A DNA stretch of 13,933 nucleotides from JBKDZL01 sp047971145 (GCA_047971145.1 JBKDZL010000052.1:1-13933); one strand, 5' to 3'. Numbered from the stretch's first letter, positions 1 through 7,546 are shown. Notes: generated by a model from the sequence alone, not told the origin. Program-made: numbers and translations.

Positions 1-22
1 CGGAGCAAAACGTCCGAAATAA
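1..22 (+). CDS. rpsL: 30S ribosomal protein S12, last six codons (partial)
   Basis: Reading from base 2, the frame gives Gly-Ala-Lys-Arg-Pro-Lys followed by TAA at 20-22, which is the typical C-terminal end of ribosomal protein S12. S12 sits at the decoding centre of the small subunit. The rest of the gene lies left of the window. Its position directly before rpsG matches the conserved str operon order rpsL-rpsG-fusA-tuf, and this context carries most of the weight because only six residues are visible. Confidence 0.85.
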
Positions 23-50
23 CCGTTAATTTGAAAGGAGATTAGAGATT

Positions 51-521
51 ATGCCTAGAAAAGGTCATATAGCAAAAAGAGATGTATTGCAAGATCCTAT
101 TTACCATTCTAAGTTAGTTACAAGATTAATTAACAAAATTATGATTGACGGTAAGAGAGGAACTGCACAAACTATTCTTTACAGTGCTTTCGATGTAATT
201 GAAGAAAAAACTGAAAAGAATCCAATGGAAGTTTTTGAAGCTGCCTTGGAAAATATTATGCCACTTTTAGAACTTAAATTAAGAAGAGTTGGTGGCGCTA
301 ACTATCAAGTACCAGTTGAAGTTTCAGCTGAGAGAAGATTAACTTTAGGTCTTCGTTGGTTAGTTAATTATGCTCGTTTACGTAATGAAAAAACTATGGA
401 ATTACGTTTAGCAAATGAAATAATTGATGCTTCTAATAGCGCTGGTGCATCAGTTAAGAAAAAAGAAGATACTCATAAAATGGCCGAAGCTAATAAAGCT
501 TTCGCTCATTATAGATGGTAG
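51..521 (+). CDS. rpsG: 30S ribosomal protein S7
   Basis: This 156-residue protein is full length for bacterial S7 and begins MPRKGHIAKR, the usual N-terminus. S7 is a primary binding protein that nucleates assembly of the 16S rRNA 3' domain and contacts tRNA near the E site. Recognisable conserved stretches are the KLVTRLINKIMIDGKR segment near residues 21-36 and the VGGANYQVPVEV segment near residues 80-91. The ATG is preceded by a strong GAAAGGAG at about 35-42. The gene lies 28 bases after rpsL and ends six bases before fusA, so it is co-transcribed and probably translationally coupled. In other bacteria S7 can repress str operon translation; no such site was resolved here. Confidence 0.98.
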   Translation: MPRKGHIAKRDVLQDPIYHSKLVTRLINKIMIDGKRGTAQTILYSAFDVIEEKTEKNPMEVFEAALENIMPLLELKLRRVGGANYQVPVEVSAERRLTLGLRWLVNYARLRNEKTMELRLANEIIDASNSAGASVKKKEDTHKMAEANKAFAHYRW

Positions 522-527
522 GATATC

Positions 528-2603
528 ATGTCAAGAGAATATAGTTTAAAAAATACTCGTAATATCGGTATTATGGCGCATATTGATGCTGGTAAAACAA
601 CTCTAACTGAGCGTATCTTATTTTACACAGGTAAAACTCATAAAATTGGGGAAACTCATGATGGGGCTAGTCAAATGGACTGGATGGAGCAGGAGCAAGA
701 GCGTGGTATTACCATCACTTCTGCTGCGACAACTACTCATTGGAAGGGTTATCGTGTAAATATTATTGATACTCCAGGACATGTTGACTTCACTGTTGAA
801 GTTGAGAGATCATTAAGAGTTTTAGATGGTGCTGTTGCTGTTTTGGATGTTAAAGCTGGTGTTGAGCCACAAACTGAAACAGTATGGCGTCAAGCAACAA
901 AATATAATGTACCAAGAATCGTTTTCTGTAATAAAATGGATGCGACTGGTGCGGACTTCTTTATGTCAATTGATTCAATTAGAAATCGTTTAGGGGCAAA
1001 AACTGCGCCTATTCAAATTCCAATTGGAGCGGAAAATGAATTTGTTGGTATGGTTGACATTATTGAAAGAAAAGCTTATGTCTATAAAGATGATTTGGGA
1101 AGTGATCCTGAAGAACAAGCTATTCCTGAGAATCTAGTTTCTGTAGTTGAAGAGCAAAGACAAGTGTTATTAGAAACCATTGCTGATTATGATGAAGATT
1201 TGATGATGTTGGTACTTGAGGGTGAAGAGCCTAGTGTTGATATGATTAAAAGTGCTATCCGTAAGGGAGTATTAAGTGCTGAGTTTTTCCCTGTTATGTG
1301 TGGTACAGCTTATAAGAATAAAGGTATTCAGTTAATGTTAGATGCAGTGTTGGAATACTTACCTGCTCCTACTGATGTGCCAGCTATTAAAGGAACATTA
1401 CCTAATGGTGATGCTGCTAGTCGTGAGTCTAGTGATGAAAAACCTTTTGCGGCTTTAGCTTTTAAAATTATGACTGATCCATTTGTAGGAAAACTTTCTT
1501 ATTTTAGAGTTTATTCTGGTTCTGCTAAGAGTGGTAGTTATGTTTATAACTCTACTAAGGAGAAAAAAGAAAGATTTGGTCGTTTAATGCAAATGCATGC
1601 CAATAATCGACAAGAAATCCCAGAGATTTTTGCGGGTGATATTGCGGCGGCAGTAGGTTTAAAGGATACTACCACAGGTGATACACTATGTGATGAGAAA
1701 GCTCCAATTATTTTGGAATCAATGGTTTTCCCAGAGCCTGTTATTGAAGTGGCTATTGAACCTAAGAGTAAAGGTGATCAAGATAAAATGTCTTTAGCTT
1801 TGGCTAAACTTGCAGAAGAAGATCCAACTTTTAAAACTTATACTAATCCTGATAGTGGTCAAACTATTATCGCTGGTATGGGTGAGTTGCATTTAGATAT
1901 TATTGTTGATCGTATGAAAAGAGAATTTAAGGTTGAGGCCGGTGTTGGTGCTCCTCAGGTTGCTTATCGTGAAACTATTAGAGCAGCTGCTGATTGTGAA
2001 GGGAAGTTTGTCAGACAGTCAGGTGGTCGTGGGCAATTTGGTCATGTTTGGATTAAATTTGAGCCAAATGAAACAGGAGCTGGCTTTGAGTGGAAAGATG
2101 CTGTTGTTGGTGGCTCAGTTCCACGTGAGTTTATTAAACCGACTTTAGATGGTTTAACATCAGCATTAGAAAATGGTTTAGTTGCAGGATATCCTGTAAT
2201 CGATATTAAAGCGACATTATTTGATGGTTCTTACCATGATGTCGATTCTAGTGAAATGGCCTTTAAAATTGCGGCTAGCTTAGCTTTAAAAGAAGCAGCT
2301 AAAAAGTGTAGTCCAGTATTATTAGAGCCAATTATGGAAGTTGAAACTGAAGCACCTCAAGAATATTTAGGAAGTGTAATGGGTGATGTTTCTGGTCGAC
2401 GTGGTCAAATTATTGACCAAGAAGAAAGAGGAAATGCAGTTACAGTTAGAGCGCATATTCCACTATCAGAAATGTTTGGTTATGCAACTGATTTAAGATC
2501 ATTTACTCAAGGTCGTGGTAACTATACTATGCAATTCCACCATTACTCAGATGTGCCAAAATCAATAGCTGAAAAAGTAGCAAAAGAAAACGCAAAAGAC
2601 TAA
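528..2603 (+). CDS. fusA: Elongation factor G
   Basis: This 691-residue protein has the normal length for EF-G, the GTPase that drives ribosomal translocation and, with RRF, ribosome recycling. The G1 loop AHIDAGKT is at residues 17-24, the switch II DTPGH motif at 81-85 and the NKMD guanine-recognition motif at 135-138. The domain IV-V region includes the GGRGQFGHVWI and GYPVIDIKA-like blocks typical of the family. The start follows rpsG by six bases and the upstream Shine-Dalgarno (AGGA inside the rpsG end) is weak, suggesting translational coupling to rpsG. No frameshift or missing motif was seen. The gene is cytoplasmic and ordinary. Confidence 0.98.
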   Translation: MSREYSLKNTRNIGIMAHIDAGKTTLTERILFYTGKTHKIGETHDGASQMDWMEQEQERGITITSAATTTHWKGYRVNIIDTPGHVDFTVEVERSLRVLDGAVAVLDVKAGVEPQTETVWRQATKYNVPRIVFCNKMDATGADFFMSIDSIRNRLGAKTAPIQIPIGAENEFVGMVDIIERKAYVYKDDLGSDPEEQAIPENLVSVVEEQRQVLLETIADYDEDLMMLVLEGEEPSVDMIKSAIRKGVLSAEFFPVMCGTAYKNKGIQLMLDAVLEYLPAPTDVPAIKGTLPNGDAASRESSDEKPFAALAFKIMTDPFVGKLSYFRVYSGSAKSGSYVYNSTKEKKERFGRLMQMHANNRQEIPEIFAGDIAAAVGLKDTTTGDTLCDEKAPIILESMVFPEPVIEVAIEPKSKGDQDKMSLALAKLAEEDPTFKTYTNPDSGQTIIAGMGELHLDIIVDRMKREFKVEAGVGAPQVAYRETIRAAADCEGKFVRQSGGRGQFGHVWIKFEPNETGAGFEWKDAVVGGSVPREFIKPTLDGLTSALENGLVAGYPVIDIKATLFDGSYHDVDSSEMAFKIAASLALKEAAKKCSPVLLEPIMEVETEAPQEYLGSVMGDVSGRRGQIIDQEERGNAVTVRAHIPLSEMFGYATDLRSFTQGRGNYTMQFHHYSDVPKSIAEKVAKENAKD

Positions 2604-2611
2604 TTAGCTAG

Positions 2612-2640
2612 TTGATTTTAATACAATTATCGTTTAAAAT
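2612..2640 (+). promoter_or_regulatory. Candidate promoter for tuf in the fusA-tuf gap
   Basis: A TTGATT box (2612-2617), a 17-base spacer and TAAAAT (2635-2640) fit a sigma-A-type promoter with one or two mismatches per box. It would start transcription near 2647 and give a leader of about 37 bases ahead of tuf. A separate tuf promoter is known in other bacteria, where EF-Tu is needed in excess over EF-G. In such AT-rich DNA chance matches are common, so this is a candidate only. Confidence 0.4.
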
Positions 2641-2648
2641 GGTAATTG
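2624..2648 (+). other. Small inverted repeat in the fusA-tuf gap
   Basis: CAATTATC (2624-2631) can pair with GGTAATTG (2641-2648), giving eight pairs including one T-G wobble around a nine-base loop. No T-run follows, so it is not an obvious terminator. It overlaps the candidate tuf promoter and would sit at the 3' end of fusA in a read-through transcript, where it could act as a processing or stability element. It is weak and AT-rich and may be chance. Confidence 0.3.
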
Positions 2649-2683
2649 AATAGATTATTATAATAAAAGGAGAATAAAATATT

Positions 2684-3868
2684 ATGGCAAAAGCAAAATT
2701 TGACAGATCGAAACCCCATGTTAATATTGGAACATTAGGTCACGTCGATCATGGTAAGACAACTCTTACTGCAGCTATCACTAAATATCTTTCAGGTAAA
2801 GGTGGAGCTGACTTCATGGACTATGCAGACATTGATGGTGCACCTGAAGAAAAAGAACGTGGTATTACAATTAATACTGCACACGTTGAGTATCAAACTG
2901 ACACTCGTCACTATGCTCATGTTGACTGTCCAGGACATGCCGATTATGTAAAAAACATGATTACTGGTGCAGCACAAATGGATGGTGCTATCTTAGTTGT
3001 TGCGGCAACTGATGGTCCTATGCCTCAAACTCGTGAACATATCTTACTTGCTGGGCAAGTTGGTGTTCCTCATATCGTTGTTTTCTTAAACAAATGTGAT
3101 ATGGTTGATGATGATGAATTAGTTGACTTAGTTGAAATGGAAGTTAGAGAATTATTAACTGAGTATGGATTTGATGGTGATAATGCACCAGTTATCCGTG
3201 GTTCAGCATTAAAAGCTTTAGAAGGTGATGCTCAATGGCAAGAAAAAATCCAAGAATTAATGGATTCGGTTGACTCTTATATTCCAGATCCAGTGCGTGA
3301 AACTGACAAACCATTCTTAATGAGTGTTGAGGATGTCTTCACTATTACTGGTCGTGGTACTGTTGCTACTGGTCGTGTTGATCGTGGTGTTCTTAAATTA
3401 TCTGAAGAAGTTGAAATCGTTGGATTACAACCTACTAAGAAAACTGTTGTTACTGGAATTGAAATGTTCCGTAAATTATTAGATGAAGCTTATGCTGGTG
3501 ATAATGTTGGTTGTTTATTACGTGGTATCAACAGAGAAGAAATTGAAAGAGGACAAGTAATTTGTAAACCTGGTTCAGTTAAACCTCATACTAAATTTAA
3601 AGCACAAGTTTATGTTTTATCTAAAGAAGAGGGTGGACGTCATACACCATTTGTATCTAATTATCGTCCACAATTCTATTTCCGTACTACAGATGTTACT
3701 GGAGTAATTAAATTACCTGAGGGAGTTGATATGGTAATGCCTGGTGATAACATTGAAATGGAAGTTGAATTGATTGCTCCTATCGCTGTTGAACAAGGTA
3801 CTAAATTCTCTATCCGTGAGGGTGGTAGAACAGTTGGTGCTGGTAATGTTATTGAAATTTATGCTTAA
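2684..3868 (+). CDS. tuf: Elongation factor Tu
   Basis: This 394-residue protein is full length for EF-Tu, the GTPase that carries aminoacyl-tRNA to the ribosomal A site. GHVDHGKT is at residues 19-26, DCPGH at 81-85 (His85 is the catalytic histidine), NKCD at 136-139 and SAL at 174-176. Domains 2 and 3 follow, with the GRGTVATGRVDRG block and a C-terminus ending VIEIYA. The ATG is preceded by AAAAGGAG at about 2665-2672. The gene is the last of the str operon here, 80 bases after fusA, and is followed by a strong terminator. Codon choice is strongly biased, as expected for a very abundant protein. Confidence 0.99.
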   Translation: MAKAKFDRSKPHVNIGTLGHVDHGKTTLTAAITKYLSGKGGADFMDYADIDGAPEEKERGITINTAHVEYQTDTRHYAHVDCPGHADYVKNMITGAAQMDGAILVVAATDGPMPQTREHILLAGQVGVPHIVVFLNKCDMVDDDELVDLVEMEVRELLTEYGFDGDNAPVIRGSALKALEGDAQWQEKIQELMDSVDSYIPDPVRETDKPFLMSVEDVFTITGRGTVATGRVDRGVLKLSEEVEIVGLQPTKKTVVTGIEMFRKLLDEAYAGDNVGCLLRGINREEIERGQVICKPGSVKPHTKFKAQVYVLSKEEGGRHTPFVSNYRPQFYFRTTDVTGVIKLPEGVDMVMPGDNIEMEVELIAPIAVEQGTKFSIREGGRTVGAGNVIEIYA

Positions 3869-3899
3869 TTAGCTAAATTGATAACTTAATTTAATCTTG

Positions 3900-3934
3900 A
3901 AAGTGTCCATTTAATTGGACACTTTTATTATTTT
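3900..3934 (+). terminator. Intrinsic terminator of the str operon
   Basis: AAAGTGTCC (3900-3908) pairs perfectly with GGACACTTT (3917-3925) around an eight-base loop and is followed by a T-rich tract, TATTATTTT. It lies 32 bases after the tuf stop and separates the str operon from the dipeptidase gene. Confidence 0.93.
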
Positions 3935-3949
3935 AAAAGAAACCTTTTT

Positions 3950-3958
3950 TGTTATAAT
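3950..3958 (+). promoter_or_regulatory. Extended -10 promoter of the dipeptidase gene
   Basis: TGTTATAAT (3950-3958) is a perfect TATAAT preceded by the TGn extension. No good -35 box is present at 16-18 bases, which an extended -10 can tolerate. Transcription would begin near 3965, right at the AAGGAG Shine-Dalgarno (3966-3971), leaving an untranslated leader of only about 14 bases. Confidence 0.65.
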
Positions 3959-3978
3959 TAGTATTAAGGAGAGTAATT

Positions 3979-4938
3979 ATGAAGCTATTTAATTTGCATG
4001 ATGATTTGGGAAAAGACATTATCGAAAGGAAAAAAGAAAGTGGTTTAGTTTCTGCTTTAGTAGATATTCATCTGCCAAAATTACAACAGGGTGGTTTTTA
4101 TTGTAATGCTGTTGCTTGTTTTTTTGCTGGAAATGAAACTTGGAATGATATGCAAGAAATGATTTTAGAAGCTAATCAACAAATAGAAAATAGTAATGCT
4201 AATTTTCTAAAGAATAATACCGAAATTGCAGAAGATAACATCAATTTATTTATTACTGTTGAAGGAATGTGTGGAGTTAATGATGATAGCACTAGTGTAG
4301 AGGATAAAATTGACTGGTTGGCAGATCATAATGTAATTATTGCATCTCTATGTTGGAATGATCAAAATTATTTGGCTACTGGTTTGGGCTGTGATGATAA
4401 TTATGGCTTAACTGCTGCGGGTAAAAGAGCAATTAAACAAATGGAAAAAAGAGGCATCATTTTAGATGTCAGCCATTTAAATGATAAAAGTTTTTCTGAG
4501 GTAATAGAGATTAGCACAGCTTCTATTATGGCTACTCACTCTAACACTAGGGCACTTAGAAATCATGGACGTAATTTAACTGATAAACAATTATTGGCAA
4601 TTGCTGATAAGGAGGGTTTGGTTGGCTTAAATGCTGCAAGATTTATTGTATCTGAAGATCTTTCTTTACAAACAATAGAACAATTAGCACAGCATGCTAA
4701 ATATATTGCTGATTTAATTGGTTGTGATAAAGTAGCTCTGGGTTTTGATTTTATGGACTATTTAGCAGGGTATGAAAACTCGATGATAGTTGGCTTAGAA
4801 AATGCTACTGTGGCTCAAAATATTACAAAAGCTCTTCAAAAGGTCGGCTTTAATCATCAAGAAATAAGTGCCATTTGTTATCAGAATTGTTTGAAATTTT
4901 TTAAGAAAAATTTTAATATTACCATAAATAATAATTAA
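3979..4938 (+). CDS. Dipeptidase of the membrane (renal) dipeptidase family, peptidase M19
   Basis: This 319-residue protein is a zinc-dependent dipeptidase of the amidohydrolase fold, expected to split dipeptides, including ones with a D-residue at the second position. The metal ligands can be followed through the chain: His7-x-Asp9 at the start, the bridging Glu95 in TVEG, His166 in ILDVSH and His187 in ATHSNTRAL, and the catalytic-site Asp257 in ALGFDF. The RNLTD and SLCWND blocks also fit the family. There is no signal peptide, so the enzyme is cytoplasmic. The start is set by AAGGAG seven bases upstream and by the HxD motif lying only six residues in. It stands alone between two terminators, so nothing nearby specifies the substrate. 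The family call is firm; the exact dipeptide is unknown. Confidence 0.93.
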   Translation: MKLFNLHDDLGKDIIERKKESGLVSALVDIHLPKLQQGGFYCNAVACFFAGNETWNDMQEMILEANQQIENSNANFLKNNTEIAEDNINLFITVEGMCGVNDDSTSVEDKIDWLADHNVIIASLCWNDQNYLATGLGCDDNYGLTAAGKRAIKQMEKRGIILDVSHLNDKSFSEVIEISTASIMATHSNTRALRNHGRNLTDKQLLAIADKEGLVGLNAARFIVSEDLSLQTIEQLAQHAKYIADLIGCDKVALGFDFMDYLAGYENSMIVGLENATVAQNITKALQKVGFNHQEISAICYQNCLKFFKKNFNITINNN

Positions 4939-4948
4939 ATTCACAAAT

Positions 4949-4985
4949 AAAAAGGTAGAAGCTCAAATTTAAGCTCTACCTTTTT
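4949..4985. terminator. Bidirectional terminator between the convergent dipeptidase and ABC importer genes
   Basis: GGTAGA-(A)-GCT pairs with AGC-TCTACC around a short loop, with one bulged A. The stem is flanked by AAAAA on the left (4949-4953) and TTTTT on the right (4981-4985), so a U-tract follows it on both strands. It can end the dipeptidase transcript on the plus strand and the ATPase transcript on the minus strand. Confidence 0.9.
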
Positions 4986-5003
4986 GTTTATTAATATTTG
5001 AAT

Positions 5004-5720
5004 TTACAGAACCATTGCTAAGAAAGTTTTTAGTCTTTCGGATTTTGGGTTTTCGAATATTTCTTTTGGTGTTCCCATTTCTATTATTTTTCCCTCATCC
5101 ATAAAAATAACTTTATCGGCAACTTCTTTAGCAAAATTCATTTCATGAGTTACCACAATCATACTTAGATGTTCTTGAGCTAACTCAGTGATAACCTCTA
5201 AGACACCTTTGACCATTTCAGGATCAAGGGCACTAGTGGGCTCATCAAACAATAGAATTTCTGGTTTCATACATAAGGCTCTGACAATTGCCACTCTTTG
5301 TTTTTGTCCACCTGATAAATGGTTGGGATAACTATCAGACTTATTACTTAATCCTACTTTAGCTAATAACTCTAAGGCAAAAGTGGAATCATTAATGTTT
5401 TTCACTTCTTTAGGAGCTAACATTAAGTTTTCTAGGACAGTTAAATGGGGGAATAAATTAAAATTCTGGAAAATAAAACCTAATTTCTCTCTTAGCTTTA
5501 GTAAATCATTATCACTTTTGTAGTTGATAGTTTTTCCGGAAATTTCTATTGACCCACTATCAATTTTTTCTAAGCCATTGATACATCTTAGCAAAGTTGA
5601 TTTACCACTACCACTAGGGCCAATAATTGCGAGGACTTCTTTAGCTGGTATTTCTAATGATACATCATCTAGAACTTTTAATTTGCTAAAGTTTTTTGAA
5701 ATATTTTTAATTTTAATCAC
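5004..5720 (-). CDS. Polar amino acid ABC importer, ATP-binding subunit
   Basis: This 238-residue protein is the cytoplasmic ATPase of a HisP/GlnQ-type importer. GPSGSGKST (Walker A) is at residues 34-42, the Q-loop Gln85 in FIFQNFNLF, the LSGGQ signature at 135-139, Walker B ILLFDE at 155-160 and the switch His192 in VVTHEM. All catalytic positions are present. The start codon is GTG and overlaps the end of the permease gene by eight bases, with GAAAGGAAA upstream as a modest Shine-Dalgarno. It is the last gene of a three-gene operon ended by the bidirectional terminator at 4949-4985. The substrate is set by the binding protein and not by this subunit. Confidence 0.96.
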   Translation of the reverse strand: MIKIKNISKNFSKLKVLDDVSLEIPAKEVLAIIGPSGSGKSTLLRCINGLEKIDSGSIEISGKTINYKSDNDLLKLREKLGFIFQNFNLFPHLTVLENLMLAPKEVKNINDSTFALELLAKVGLSNKSDSYPNHLSGGQKQRVAIVRALCMKPEILLFDEPTSALDPEMVKGVLEVITELAQEHLSMIVVTHEMNFAKEVADKVIFMDEGKIIEMGTPKEIFENPKSERLKTFLAMVL

Positions 5721-6384
5721 TAGCTTTTAGTTTCCTTTCTAATTTATTGGCAAAAAATGATATTGTACAGGTCATACATAAGTATAAAACAGCTGCACCT
5801 ATTAAAGGAGTAAATAAATCATAAGTGTTGGAAGTAATAATGTTCGATGATTTCATTAAATCTACTACACCAATTACACTTAATAAAGAAGAATCTTTAA
5901 TTAAGACAATAAATTCATTAACTAAAGGAGGAATGATTTTTGTGAAAGCTTGAGGTAAAATTATCTTTTTTAGTATTTTATTATATGATAATCCTAATGA
6001 TTGGCCTGCTTCCCATTGTCCTTTATCAACGGAATTTATGGCAGCTCTAAATATTTCTGATAGATAAGCACCACTATTGATACCAACAGCAATAACGCCC
6101 ATAATTAATGGACTAACTGCCAAATAATTGCCAGAGATAGTTTGATATAAATAAGGTAGACCCATAAAAAGAAGATAGATTTGTAGCAACATTGGCGTGC
6201 CTCTAATAATCTCGACATAAATTGTGAAAATGGTTTTTAAGATTTTGTTATTAGAGACTCTAGCAGCAGCCGTTATTGTTGCTAATAATAAACCAATTAC
6301 TAAGGCAGCAAGAGCTATCCCTAAAGATAGCGCCGCTCCTTGTAATAATAGTGTAATATTTTCTGCATTTAAAACTGAATTCAC
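5713..6384 (-). CDS. Polar amino acid ABC importer, permease subunit
   Basis: This 223-residue integral membrane protein of the HisM/GlnP type has hydrophobic segments near residues 15-40, 55-78, 90-110, 155-175 and 190-212. The EAA loop that docks on the ATPase is visible as QWEAGQSLGLSYNKILKKIILP at about residues 123-144, split here by its GQSLGLS core. The ATG/GTG choice is decided by overlap: the start is GTG, whose first base is the last base of the TAG stop of the binding-protein gene, and GGGAG lies just upstream. It probably works as a homodimer with two copies of the ATPase, since only one permease gene is present. Confidence 0.95.
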   Translation of the reverse strand: MNSVLNAENITLLLQGAALSLGIALAALVIGLLLATITAAARVSNNKILKTIFTIYVEIIRGTPMLLQIYLLFMGLPYLYQTISGNYLAVSPLIMGVIAVGINSGAYLSEIFRAAINSVDKGQWEAGQSLGLSYNKILKKIILPQAFTKIIPPLVNEFIVLIKDSSLLSVIGVVDLMKSSNIITSNTYDLFTPLIGAAVLYLCMTCTISFFANKLERKLKASD

Positions 6385-7151
6385 TAATTAAGCTCCCACT
6401 TAACTAGTAATTCTTGATATTCATCAGTAGCAATGAATTTTTCAATTGCTGCATTTAAAGCGGCAGCTAAATTATCCTTGCCATGGTTGGCAATAACACC
6501 TAAATCTTCATTTACTAATACTTCTGATAATTGTACTAAATCACTATTAGCAATATGCTCACTAGCAACTGCTCCATCTAAAACAATAGCATCGAAAGTG
6601 TTAGTTTGCAATTGTGCTACTAATAGATTAGCATCATCTAAGCTAGTAATACTACTGTCTTTAATATTTTGGGCTGCATCCTCACCAGTGCTTCCAGATT
6701 GTACACCAATTTTTTTACCCTCTAGATCTGCTAAATCAGCAATATCCGAATCAACTTTAACCAATACCACTTGGCTACTAGCTAAATAAGAAGTAGAGAA
6801 GAAAACATCTCTTTCCTCAGAGTAAGAAAAAGCTGAAATACCCACATCTATTTGATTAGTTTGTAATGAGCCAATAATAGAATTGAAATCTAATTGTTTC
6901 CATTCTATAGTTAAGTCTAAATCATTATCTTCATTAATAATTTTAACCAGAGCATTCATAACATCAATATCAAAACCTTCTAATTCACCAGTTGTTGATA
7001 AATTTTCAAATGGTGGATAATCAGGGCTAGTACCCACAATAATAGTTGCATCTTTCAATAATTCACCAGTAATTGAATTTTCAGCTGGTGCAGTTTGACC
7101 ACAACCTGCCAATAACAAAACAGCTAATAGCATTAATAATATTTTTTTCAT
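6384..7151 (-). CDS. Polar amino acid ABC importer, substrate-binding lipoprotein
   Basis: This 255-residue protein has a lipoprotein signal peptide with lipobox L-A-G-C at residues 14-17, so it is anchored on the outer face of the membrane. The mature part is a type II periplasmic binding fold of the HisJ/GlnH group. GTSPDYPPFE at residues 40-49 is the family's first strand, Arg114 in SYSEERD is placed to bind the ligand carboxylate, GVQSGST at 149-155 is the second-lobe loop, and Asp192 in IVLDGA is placed to bind the amino group. A strong AAAGGAGG precedes the ATG. It is the first gene after the T-box leader, so its expression should follow the charging state of one tRNA. The amino acid transported cannot be read from the protein alone; see the T-box entry. 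Confidence 0.95.
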   Translation of the reverse strand: MKKILLMLLAVLLLAGCGQTAPAENSITGELLKDATIIVGTSPDYPPFENLSTTGELEGFDIDVMNALVKIINEDNDLDLTIEWKQLDFNSIIGSLQTNQIDVGISAFSYSEERDVFFSTSYLASSQVVLVKVDSDIADLADLEGKKIGVQSGSTGEDAAQNIKDSSITSLDDANLLVAQLQTNTFDAIVLDGAVASEHIANSDLVQLSEVLVNEDLGVIANHGKDNLAAALNAAIEKFIATDEYQELLVKWELN

Positions 7152-7165
7152 TTTGTCCTCCTTTT

Positions 7166-7188
7166 GTCGGTAAAATAAAAAAACCGAC
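7166..7188 (-). other. Secondary inverted repeat after the T-box terminator
   Basis: On the minus strand GTCGGT (7188-7183), which is part of the 3' arm of the T-box terminator, is followed after 11 bases by ACCGAC (7171-7166). The six-base arms are perfectly complementary. When the terminator is not formed, the freed GTCGGT could pair with ACCGAC, making a hairpin just ahead of the AAAGGAGG ribosome binding site. The role is inferred. Confidence 0.4.
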
Positions 7189-7212
7189 CTTTATTTCTTA
7201 ATAAAGAGACGG
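7177..7212 (-). terminator. Regulated terminator of the T-box leader
   Basis: Read on the minus strand, CCG-T-C-(T)-CTTTATT pairs with AATAAAG-G-T-CGG around a short AAGA loop, with one T-T mismatch and one bulge, and is followed by seven T. Its 5' arm begins in the CCGTCTCT segment that also pairs with the T-box sequence in the antiterminator, so the two folds exclude each other. Confidence 0.85.
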
Positions 7213-7409
7213 ATTATCCGCGGTACCACTCTAATTGTCATATAATATGACCACCTCAGAAATAACGGTTTCTTCTCCGGATTAAGCTACTAATTTCACT
7301 TATTCATCTAGTAGAGGCGCTTCGGCTTATTTTCTAACATTAGGCTTACACTCTGTCCTAACTCGCTGAGATAGTTAAATAAACTTACTCTTCTACATCT
7401 TCGATATTA
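7177..7409 (-). promoter_or_regulatory. T-box riboswitch leader of the amino acid importer operon
   Basis: The minus strand holds the T-box hallmark AGAGTGGTACCGCGG (7232-7218), whose UGGU should pair with an uncharged tRNA ending ACCA, meaning discriminator base A. Upstream, Stem I can be drawn: GTAGA pairs with TCTAC at the base, and GTTTATT pairs with AATAAGC above an internal loop holding AGTA (7389-7386) opposite GAA (7323-7321), a loop E arrangement. The specifier should follow GAA in GAAGCGCC (7323-7316), giving GCG or GCC (Ala) or CGC (Arg), depending on register. Discriminator A suits either. A terminator and competing antiterminator complete the switch. In starvation the uncharged tRNA should stabilise the antiterminator and turn the importer on. 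The class is certain; the amino acid is not. Confidence 0.94.
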
Positions 7410-7415
7410 AAACTT

Positions 7416-7444
7416 ATAATATAGATTTACTTGAGCACTGTCAA
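7416..7444 (-). promoter_or_regulatory. Promoter of the T-box leader and importer operon
   Basis: On the minus strand a perfect TTGACA (7444-7439) is followed by a 17-base spacer and TATTAT (7421-7416), a near-consensus sigma-A promoter. Transcription would start near 7409, just before Stem I of the T-box, which fits the expected leader geometry. Confidence 0.88.
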
Positions 7445-7511
7445 GTTTTTTTTATAAAAGTTGAATTTCACTTTCTAAAGAAATCACAAATATGTTACAC
7501 TTTTGTTGATA

Positions 7512-7540
7512 TTGTAAAATAAGCTAATACAGTATACAAT
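7512..7540 (+). promoter_or_regulatory. Promoter of the AAC(3)-to-apbE operon
   Basis: TTGTAA (7512-7517), a 17-base spacer and TACAAT (7535-7540) form a good sigma-A-type promoter, divergent from the T-box promoter. The predicted transcription start, six or seven bases after the -10, falls at about 7547, which is the first base of the ATG. No Shine-Dalgarno is seen between the promoter and the start, so the message looks leaderless. Confidence 0.6.
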
Positions 7541-7546
7541 ACTACT

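Noticed and set aside
1933..2148. Short open frames inside fusA, tuf, the importer genes and the lipoprotein gene
   Set aside because: They are alternative-frame shadows of well-supported genes, with no family resemblance or own ribosome binding site.
7460..7490. TTTC-TAAA-GAAA short palindrome between the divergent promoters
   Set aside because: Only four-base arms; too weak to call an operator.
7490..7520. TTACA and TGTAA arms about 13 bases apart upstream of the AAC(3)-like gene, as a possible operator
   Set aside because: Five-base arms with an uneven spacer in AT-rich promoter DNA are expected by chance, and they match no regulator site that I recognise, including Rex or Fnr.
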